A stretch of 14,380 nt of DNA from Verrucomicrobiaceae bacterium (GTDB lineage: Bacteria; Verrucomicrobiota; Verrucomicrobiia; Verrucomicrobiales; Verrucomicrobiaceae): the NCBI GenBank assembly GCA_947463285.1, contig CANHTV010000046.1, forward strand, positions 1-14,380, written 5' to 3'. Shown here one piece after another: positions 1 to 5,691 of the stretch. The position numbers were made by a program, and so were the translations under genes. Below the pieces are notes generated by a model. It saw only the letters and a program-made list of their open reading frames with translations. It searched no databases and was not told where the DNA came from. The number at the start of each line of letters is the position of its first letter. The stretch's first letter is position 1.

Positions 1-206
1 CCATTCGTGGTCCAGGTGCGGAAGCTGTTGCCACCAGCGGCCACGAGTTCATCGAGATGCTTGTCGCCCGCTGCGCCTTTCACAAAGTAGGGCTCGCCTC
101 CTCGCATGATGCCGACTCCCGGCACGATTTTCACCGGCACGGTTTCCGCAGCGGTGTGAGTGGTCACGATGGATAAAAGGAGAAGTGCAAAGACGAACGT
201 GCGCAT
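1..206 (-). CDS. Secreted glycoside-hydrolase-like protein, N-terminal fragment
   Basis: This is the first 68 codons of a minus-strand gene whose remainder lies beyond the left edge. The ATG at 206 is the only usable start, because an in-frame TGA lies a few codons upstream. The protein opens with a signal peptide (MRTFVFALLLLSIVTTHTAA), so the product is exported. After it comes a block reading PYFVKGAAGD, then LDELVAAGGNSFRTW. This resembles the first beta strand and helix of TIM-barrel glycoside hydrolases of the GH2 / beta-mannanase type, in which a 'pyfvkGa.g...l..l...G.NsvRtw' pattern is common. The catalytic residues lie outside the window, so family and substrate cannot be assigned. 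A GAGGGAG stretch lies about 16 bases upstream of the start, rather far for a ribosome binding site. The gene is transcribed divergently from the Sel1/C39 gene. The reading frame and signal peptide are clear; the hydrolase assignment is moderate. Confidence 0.62.
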   Translation of the reverse strand, partial: MRTFVFALLLLSIVTTHTAAETVPVKIVPGVGIMRGGEPYFVKGAAGDKHLDELVAAGGNSFRTWTTN

Positions 207-230
207 GATGAAGGGGACTCATCTCCCTCA

Positions 231-247
231 CTTGCACTCAATGCAAG
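231..247. promoter_or_regulatory. Inverted repeat in the divergent intergenic region
   Basis: A perfect palindrome CTTGCA-CTCAA-TGCAAG sits between the divergent glycoside-hydrolase-like gene (start 206) and the Sel1/C39 gene (start about 356). It lies only 25 bases upstream of the minus-strand start codon. Its size and symmetry fit a dimeric regulator's operator, but no regulator gene is adjacent. A chance occurrence is possible. Nothing else in the 207-355 gap stood out. Confidence 0.3.
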
Positions 248-355
248 CCGACGGCTTCTGCACCTGCTCAGCGCTCACGCATCCGAGTTTCCAAAGATCG
301 GACTTGAAGTGAAGGACCCTGGTTGCAGCGGCTGATGCAGTCCATATCCTGTCCC

Positions 356-1621
356 ATGATCAGACCCGCTTTTGTTCTTCTCACTTCGCTTCTCATGAGC
401 ATGACCGCCTTCGCCGCCGCCGATGAAATCACCGAGCTGAAAAACCGCGCCCAAAACGGCGAAGCCAAGGCCCAGATCGAACTCGCCATCCGTCTGCGCG
501 ATGGCAAAGGCGTCACCAAAAACGATGCCGATGCCATGCAGTGGGCGCATAAGGCCGCCGATGCCGGAAACGCCGATGCGCAGGACTTTGTCGGCTTTGC
601 CTACCTGCGTGGCGCGGTGGTGAAAAGGAACACCGCGCTCGCCATCGCCTACTTTAAAGAAGCAGCGGATGAATCGGCTCAAGCGGCCTTCAACCTCGGT
701 CAGTGCTACTTCGGCGCCCAAGGCACCGAACAAGATTGCGCCAAAGCTCTCGAGTACTGGGAAAAAGCGGCTTCAAAAGGCCATGGGCGTGCCGCAGCCG
801 CCGCAGCGATGGCTTTTCATGCAGGCGAAGGCATCCGGCGTGATGCAAAGAAAGCACGGCAGCTCGCCGAGCGTGCGGCGGAGCTCGGCAATGCAGGTGG
901 ACTCGTCTTCCTCGGCGAATTGCAATTCCAGGCCGGTGACATGGACACCGCGAAAGCGAATTGGACCAAGGCGTCCAAACTCATGCCCACCAGCGCCACG
1001 GGCCATCCCTCGCAGCCTTCCGACAATGCCTCCGCGCAGCAGGGCGCGGACCTTTTGAAGCTCGTCGACTACCGCCGGCGCAAAGGCGAGCCGGGCAAGT
1101 TCGCCTTTGTGCAGATGCCGCACATCCTCCAGGGCTACAACAACTGCGGCAGCACCGCCTGCGCCATCTTCGCCCGCTTTCAGGGCAGCGACATCTGCGG
1201 CTGGGACTTCAAAAAGCTGTGCCCCTCACCACTCGGCACTGGCACCGATTGGGGCCACTTGCTCGATACCTCAGCCAAGATCGGCCAGCAGTGGAAACTC
1301 GTCACCTTCACACCCGATGACGACGGCTTCATCAAAGCCACCGGCATGCTCAAAAGTGAACTCGATGCCGGTCGGCCCGTCATTGTCGATTTCAAATACA
1401 TCGGTCCGCAATACCCCGGCGGCAGTGCGGGTCATACGCTGAACGTCTGCGGCTACATCGCCCAAGACGACCTCTACATCCTTTGTAATCCCGCCGTGGC
1501 CACTCCCGGCCTCCAACTGATCACCGCCGCCGATTTGAAGAACTTCTGGCGCTCCGACCACTACGGAGCGCTGTCGAAAGGCGTGCTCTCTCGGCCAGCT
1601 TTTGTCATCGACCTCCGTTGA
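356..1621 (+). CDS. Exported Sel1-repeat protein with C-terminal C39-like cysteine peptidase domain
   Basis: I chose the ATG at 356 because it gives a clean signal peptide (MIRPAFVLLTSLLMSMTAFA, cut near A-A-D). An in-frame ATG at 335 and a TTG at 323 (with GAAGG 7 bases upstream) are alternatives that only lengthen the N-terminus. Residues about 27-205 hold roughly five Sel1-type TPR-like repeats, recognisable as 'A...LG..Y..G.G...D...A..W...AA..G...A'. These normally form a protein-binding solenoid. A short linker leads to residues about 245-421, which resemble the C39/papain-like peptidases: a Gln just before NNCGSTACAI (candidate nucleophile Cys264), then GHTLNVCGY (candidate His360), then CNPAV (Asn378 where Asp is usual). 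Function is therefore inferred as a periplasmic or secreted cysteine peptidase, or a catalytically altered relative, presented on a repeat scaffold. The next gene starts 13 bases downstream, so the two are probably co-transcribed. The Sel1 repeats are clear; the peptidase activity is unproven. Confidence 0.8.
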   Translation: MIRPAFVLLTSLLMSMTAFAAADEITELKNRAQNGEAKAQIELAIRLRDGKGVTKNDADAMQWAHKAADAGNADAQDFVGFAYLRGAVVKRNTALAIAYFKEAADESAQAAFNLGQCYFGAQGTEQDCAKALEYWEKAASKGHGRAAAAAAMAFHAGEGIRRDAKKARQLAERAAELGNAGGLVFLGELQFQAGDMDTAKANWTKASKLMPTSATGHPSQPSDNASAQQGADLLKLVDYRRRKGEPGKFAFVQMPHILQGYNNCGSTACAIFARFQGSDICGWDFKKLCPSPLGTGTDWGHLLDTSAKIGQQWKLVTFTPDDDGFIKATGMLKSELDAGRPVIVDFKYIGPQYPGGSAGHTLNVCGYIAQDDLYILCNPAVATPGLQLITAADLKNFWRSDHYGALSKGVLSRPAFVIDLR

Positions 1622-1634
1622 TGTGACTCCTCTC

Positions 1635-4600
1635 ATGCGCCCATCGCTCTTCATTCTCATCGCGTTATCCTCCTGCTACACATTTGCGGCAACACCGCGC
1701 GATGCACTGCCCCTCGATGCACCCGAATGGCCGCTGAACTATCGCCTGCACCTCGAAGGTCCGGCGAACGTGAAGCTCTGCGATGAATTGACGCTGTCGC
1801 TCGAAGCGAAAGGCCCGCACGACATCGCAGTGGAGCACCCGGCAAAAGGCGCACCGGTGCTGCGAGTGTGGAGCGATGGCAAACTGGTGCGGGGGCCGGA
1901 AGATGTTCCTGCACTGGCGAAAACGGGGGCGCAGGATTTTCCGGACGCGGGGCTCGATCTCGGCGCGGACTTCACAGCGATGGTGGAATTTGAATCGACT
2001 GGGCAAGGCACGCTGTTCTCGATGTGCCCGCCGACGGGTAAGTGGTCGCCGGATGCGAAGTCGCTCTTCATTCGCGGCGGCAGGCTGGTGTATGACATCG
2101 GCTGGCTCGGTGCGATCAACTCCAGTCCGAAAGTGAACGATGGCAAACCGCACACCGCCGTGCTGACCGCGAGCGGTGGTGTTGCGCGGTTGTGGTTGGA
2201 TGGAAAGCAGATCGCTGAGAAGGCGAACTTCACGAGGCCGGACGCAAATGAGTTTATCTTCAAAGTGGGACGAGCCGCGCCGAACTTTGGTGGCGATTTC
2301 ACCCATGGGAAAATCAGCGTGGTGAAGGTCTGGCAGCGTGCGTTGCCGGAGGGCGAGATCGCGCTGCTTTTCAAAGACGGCGGCCCGGGCGCGAACACGC
2401 CGGACTTCACGCATGCACCGAAGGCAAGTGGCAAACCGGTGATCGAAGGCGGCAGCGTTTGGGTGCAGGCGCTGGAGCGCAGTGATCATGCGGAGATTGT
2501 GGCCGGATGGAATGCAAAGACGCTCGAAGAAGGCGCGACGATCTACAAAACGCTCTGCGTCGTCTGCCACGGCACGAAAGAGCAGCCAGGATCGCTGCCC
2601 ACCGCGCTGCGTTTTACCGAAGGGCCGTTCAAAAACGGCAGCGATCCCTTCTCGATGTATCTCACGCTCACCAAAGGCTTCGGCCAGATGGTGCCGCAGC
2701 CGCAATACACCACCGCGCAGAAGTATGCGGTTATTCATTACATCCGCGAGACCTTCCTGCGTCCGCACAATCCCTCACAGCTCAAAGACATCGACCTCGC
2801 CGCGCTGCCACGCGGTCTCGCCCGCGCGGAAGTGGAAAAGATCGATACCACACTGCCGCCATATCAGCGCATGGAACTGGGCAATGCGCTATTTTGGACG
2901 CTGGAGGTCGCTGCGGACAACATTGCGCAGAAAGGCATCGCCATCCGGCTCGATGACGGTCCCGGCGGCGTGACGAAAGGCCGTGCGTGGATGGTCTATG
3001 ACCACGACACGATGCGCGTCGCCGCCGCGAGCACCGGTGCGTTTGTGGACTGGAAAGGCATCGCCTTCGATGGCAGCCACGGCACGCACACGAGCCTCAT
3101 CGGCGAAAAGCAGTTCGTATTGCCTGTTGAGCCTGGCTGGAGTCTCAGCGGAAAATTTGAAGACACCCGCACCGCGGCCAAAGACGGCAAAAAATACGGC
3201 CCCGTGGCCGGTTTGCGCTTCCTCGGACTTCACAAGCATCAAAACCAAAGCGTGATCGCCGCGAGCATCCACGGCACCAAAGTCCTCGAATCACCTTCGT
3301 GGCTCGATTACGGCACCACGCCGGTGTTTGTGCGCACGGTGAACGTCGCCGAGGCCAGACAGCCGCTTTTCCTCCGCGTGGCACCGGAAGGCGTGAGTGT
3401 CGTTTTGAAGGGCGCGGGCGAGTTGCAGCGCGAAAATGGCTTTTGGGTCGCCAAACTGGCTTCCGGGGCCAAATCGCGCTTTTTCATCTCCCGCGTCGAT
3501 CCGGCCTCGCTCGGCACTTTGGCACAAAATCATGCCGCACCGCTCGATCTGGCTCCGCTGACCCTCGGCGGCCCAGCGCAGTGGCCGCAAACCGTCACCA
3601 CGACCTCCGTGGCCGGCAAAGACGATGCCTCCTTCATCGCCGACGACTTTCCGCTGCCTGTGGAGAACCCCTTCCAAAGCTGGATGCGCCCCGGCGGCTT
3701 TGATTTCACGCCCGATGGCAAAGCCGCCATCGTCGCCATGTGGAACGGCGATGTGTGGCGTGTGGATGGCGTGATGGACAAAGCTCCCGCCACACTCACC
3801 TGGCGACGCATCGCCAGCGGCCTCTTCCAGCCTCTCGGCGTGAAGTTCCGCGGTGACGATCTCTTCATCACCTGTCGCGATCAGCTCGCGAAGCTCGTCG
3901 ATTTGAATGGCGACGCCGAAACCGACTTCATCGAATGCTTCAACGACGACGCACAGGTCACCGAGCACTTCCACGAATTCGCCATGGGCCTACAAACAGA
4001 TGCGGCGGGCAATTTTTATTATGCCAAGTCCGGCCGCCACGCGCTCGACAGCGTCATTCCGCAGCACGGCACGTTAATGAAAGTCAGCGCCGATGGCACG
4101 AAGAGCGACATCCTCGCCACCGGCTTCCGCGCGGCGAACGGCGTGTGCCTCAATGACGACGGCACGTTCTTCGTCACCGACCAAGAAGGCTTCTGGACGC
4201 CAAAGAACCGCATCAACCGCGTCAAAGTCGGCGGCTTCTACGGGAACATGTATGGCTACACTAACGTCACCGACGAATCCAACTCCGCGATGGAGCAGCC
4301 ACTCGTCTGGGTGACGAATGACAAAGACCGCAGCCCTGCCGAACTCATTTGGGTGCCTAAAAACGCATGGGGTAGTCTCGGCGGCTCGCTGCTCAATCTC
4401 AGCTACGGCACCGGCCGCGCGTTCATCATCCCGCATGAGGAAGTGAACGGCCAATGGCAGGGTGCGGTGTGCGAACTACCCATGCCCGCCTTCGCCACCG
4501 GCATTATGCGCGGTCGTTTTGGCAACGATGGAGCCCTCTACACCTGCGGTATGTTCGCCTGGGCAGGAAATGCCACCTCACCCGGCGGCTTCCACCGCAT

Positions 4601-4910
4601 CCGTCGCGGCCCTCAGCCCGCGCAGGTGCCGGTGGTGATTCACGCCACGAAAGGAGCCATGAGAGTCACGTTCAGCGATCCCATCACCGACACGACGAGC
4701 AGCATAAAGGTGTGGTCCCTCAAGCGCACGAAAAACTACGGCTCCAAGCACTACGAAGAGCTCGAACTAACGATTCGCGACGTGAAGCTGAGCGCGGACA
4801 AGAAGACGATCATCCTCAACATCCCGGACCTAGCTCCGACCTGGTGCTACGAACTCAAAATCGGTGACCGAGTGCTGCACGGAACCATTCACCAACTTGC
4901 CCAGCCATGA
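1635..4910 (+). CDS. Exported LamG / cytochrome c / DUF6797 / beta-propeller protein
   Basis: The ATG at 1635 gives the signal peptide MRPSLFILIALSSCYTFAA; the frame extends back to a TTG at 1602 that would overlap the preceding gene, which is less likely. Domains in order (1091 residues): LamG/concanavalin-A-like fold about 100-245; a c-type cytochrome about 300-385 with heme-binding CVVCH at residues 308-312 and a plausible axial Met352 in GFGQMVPQ; a region about 393-552 like DUF6797, a domain of Verrucomicrobia and Planctomycetes; a linker; a beta-propeller about 680-990 resembling the soluble glucose/sorbosone dehydrogenase group (GFDFTPDGK, GDVWRVDG, ANGVCLNDDGTFFVTD); and a C-terminal Ig-like strand-rich segment about 996-1085. 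It is probably a periplasmic oxidoreductase that passes electrons through its own heme, with LamG for glycan binding. Substrate and cofactor are unknown. Heme attachment needs the cytochrome c maturation system, not seen here. It follows the Sel1/C39 gene by 13 bases and converges on the toxin gene with a 5-base gap. Confidence 0.85.
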   Translation: MRPSLFILIALSSCYTFAATPRDALPLDAPEWPLNYRLHLEGPANVKLCDELTLSLEAKGPHDIAVEHPAKGAPVLRVWSDGKLVRGPEDVPALAKTGAQDFPDAGLDLGADFTAMVEFESTGQGTLFSMCPPTGKWSPDAKSLFIRGGRLVYDIGWLGAINSSPKVNDGKPHTAVLTASGGVARLWLDGKQIAEKANFTRPDANEFIFKVGRAAPNFGGDFTHGKISVVKVWQRALPEGEIALLFKDGGPGANTPDFTHAPKASGKPVIEGGSVWVQALERSDHAEIVAGWNAKTLEEGATIYKTLCVVCHGTKEQPGSLPTALRFTEGPFKNGSDPFSMYLTLTKGFGQMVPQPQYTTAQKYAVIHYIRETFLRPHNPSQLKDIDLAALPRGLARAEVEKIDTTLPPYQRMELGNALFWTLEVAADNIAQKGIAIRLDDGPGGVTKGRAWMVYDHDTMRVAAASTGAFVDWKGIAFDGSHGTHTSLIGEKQFVLPVEPGWSLSGKFEDTRTAAKDGKKYGPVAGLRFLGLHKHQNQSVIAASIHGTKVLESPSWLDYGTTPVFVRTVNVAEARQPLFLRVAPEGVSVVLKGAGELQRENGFWVAKLASGAKSRFFISRVDPASLGTLAQNHAAPLDLAPLTLGGPAQWPQTVTTTSVAGKDDASFIADDFPLPVENPFQSWMRPGGFDFTPDGKAAIVAMWNGDVWRVDGVMDKAPATLTWRRIASGLFQPLGVKFRGDDLFITCRDQLAKLVDLNGDAETDFIECFNDDAQVTEHFHEFAMGLQTDAAGNFYYAKSGRHALDSVIPQHGTLMKVSADGTKSDILATGFRAANGVCLNDDGTFFVTDQEGFWTPKNRINRVKVGGFYGNMYGYTNVTDESNSAMEQPLVWVTNDKDRSPAELIWVPKNAWGSLGGSLLNLSYGTGRAFIIPHEEVNGQWQGAVCELPMPAFATGIMRGRFGNDGALYTCGMFAWAGNATSPGGFHRIRRGPQPAQVPVVIHATKGAMRVTFSDPITDTTSSIKVWSLKRTKNYGSKHYEELELTIRDVKLSADKKTIILNIPDLAPTWCYELKIGDRVLHGTIHQLAQP

Positions 4911-4915
4911 CTAGT

Positions 4916-5365
4916 TCAGACTTTCACCAACATTCCCTCGGCTTCAGCCAAGGTCTTCTGATTGGCATCAAAAGTCAGGAACTCGTCTGCGCCCAGATGC
5001 AGGGCAGTCGCGACGTGCAGAATGTCCGCCAACCGATGACCTTTCGTCTCGGTATAGCGCTCGCTCAGCTCTTCTGCTGTTTGATGCACGGCAGACCAGT
5101 CCACCGGCAACACTTCCAGCACCTTGGTGCGCAGGTCGGATTGAAGATCGCGCAGCACTTGAGTCGCCTCGCTCTTGGTGAAGCCCTTGGTCTTGTCTTT
5201 CGTGTGAAGACGGACTTGAAGCCGCAGCGACTGGCGAAACTCGAGAAGCAGCAGACTGGAAACGGGAAGCGGCCCGCTACGTTGTGTCATGAAGGCGATC
5301 GCTCTCGGCGAGTGAACTTGTCTGCGATACAGCGAGCAGAGAAAAGAGGTGTCGGGAAAGGTCAT
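4916..5365 (-). CDS. PIN-domain (VapC-type) toxin
   Basis: A 149-residue PIN-fold protein, the usual VapC size. The acidic residues expected to bind Mg2+/Mn2+ are all in place: Asp5 in FPDTSFL, Glu42 in LLLLEF, Asp114 in RLADILHVA, and Asp133 in FLTFDAN. In this family the toxin is a ribonuclease that cuts tRNA or rRNA and stops translation when free of its antitoxin. The target cannot be predicted from sequence. The ATG at 5365 overlaps the antitoxin stop by one base (TGATG), and a good Shine-Dalgarno (GAGGAAGG, 5376 down to 5369) lies just before it. The toxin is therefore probably translated by coupling to the antitoxin. The gene ends 5 bases from the stop of the convergent DUF6797 gene. 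An intact active site suggests the toxin is functional. The name vapC is plausible, but the antitoxin is of the Phd/YefM kind, so I leave the symbol blank. Confidence 0.88.
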   Translation of the reverse strand: MTFPDTSFLCSLYRRQVHSPRAIAFMTQRSGPLPVSSLLLLEFRQSLRLQVRLHTKDKTKGFTKSEATQVLRDLQSDLRTKVLEVLPVDWSAVHQTAEELSERYTETKGHRLADILHVATALHLGADEFLTFDANQKTLAEAEGMLVKV

Positions 5366-5625
5366 CAGCCTTCCTCGCCTTCTAGTTCATACTCACGCAT
5401 CTCCTTCACCTCCTGCTCGCTCAACACACGATCTCCCCAGATTGCCTTCTGGCGTGCAGCAAAGTCTGGATTCTTCACCTTGGTAGAGCTGCGACTCCGC
5501 TTCATGGCAGTAAGCATCGCCAACGGCTCGCCACGCTTCTCAATGCAAACTTCGACTCCATCACGGAGCCATGCCTCGATCATGGCGAAGTTGTTTCGGA
5601 GGTCACGAACGGTGGCGGTTTTCAT
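5365..5625 (-). CDS. Phd/YefM-type antitoxin
   Basis: An 86-residue protein with the Phd/YefM N-terminal pattern (TVRDLRNNFAMIEAWL, then VEVCIEKRGEPLAML). This folds as a dimeric DNA-binding domain. The remaining C-terminal part is charged (about residues 43-86, ending in an acidic EYELEGEEG tail) and would wrap around the PIN toxin to neutralise it. The gene comes first in the pair, as is normal, and its stop overlaps the toxin start by one base. Family knowledge predicts that the antitoxin, alone and better with toxin, represses its own promoter. The palindrome at 5628-5642, directly upstream of the start codon, is the natural candidate operator. No Shine-Dalgarno is visible before the ATG at 5625, and the candidate promoter would yield an almost leaderless transcript. 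By eye the pair is less GC-rich than its neighbours, which would fit acquisition by transfer. Confidence 0.87.
   Translation of the reverse strand: MKTATVRDLRNNFAMIEAWLRDGVEVCIEKRGEPLAMLTAMKRSRSSTKVKNPDFAARQKAIWGDRVLSEQEVKEMREYELEGEEG
5369..5376 (-). promoter_or_regulatory. Ribosome binding site of the PIN toxin
   Basis: GAGGAAGG on the minus strand lies inside the last codons of the antitoxin gene, three bases before the TGATG stop/start overlap. It is the strongest Shine-Dalgarno I noticed in the window and supports the ATG at 5365 as the toxin start. Confidence 0.6.
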
Positions 5626-5627
5626 GT

Positions 5628-5642
5628 GGACATTTTCTGTCC
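5628..5642. promoter_or_regulatory. Candidate autoregulatory operator of the toxin-antitoxin pair
   Basis: The perfect inverted repeat GGACA-TTTTC-TGTCC lies two bases upstream of the antitoxin start codon and overlaps the proposed -10 element. Type II antitoxins typically bind such palindromes to repress their own operon. The symmetry and position are seen directly; binding by this antitoxin is inferred. Confidence 0.5.
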
Positions 5643-5660
5643 CCAGTCAGCGTTTGTCAA
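5632..5660 (-). promoter_or_regulatory. Candidate sigma-70 promoter of the antitoxin-toxin operon
   Basis: On the minus strand a consensus -35 TTGACA (5660-5655) is followed after 17 bases by GAAAAT (5637-5632), four of six matches to TATAAT. Transcription would begin about at the antitoxin ATG, giving a leaderless or nearly leaderless message. The -10 lies inside the inverted repeat at 5628-5642, so a bound repressor would block it. The -35 and spacing are good; the -10 is only fair. Confidence 0.38.
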
Positions 5661-5691
5661 TAACCGCCTCTTAAACTCAACTTAGATCATC

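Noticed and set aside
1665..2768. A 367-codon minus-strand open frame.
   Set aside because: It is antisense to the LamG and cytochrome part of the DUF6797 protein. The plus strand carries the CVVCH motif and a signal peptide; the minus product is Arg/His-rich noise.
4907..5674. A 255-codon plus-strand open frame that begins with an ATGA overlap on the DUF6797 stop.
   Set aside because: It lies entirely antisense to the toxin-antitoxin pair, whose proteins have clear PIN and Phd motifs. Its own translation is low-complexity, without recognisable domains.
5654..5687. A TTGTCA on the plus strand before the esterase gene, considered as a -35 element.
   Set aside because: No acceptable -10 lies 16-18 bases downstream (the sequence there is TCAACT), so a promoter for the esterase operon is not supported.
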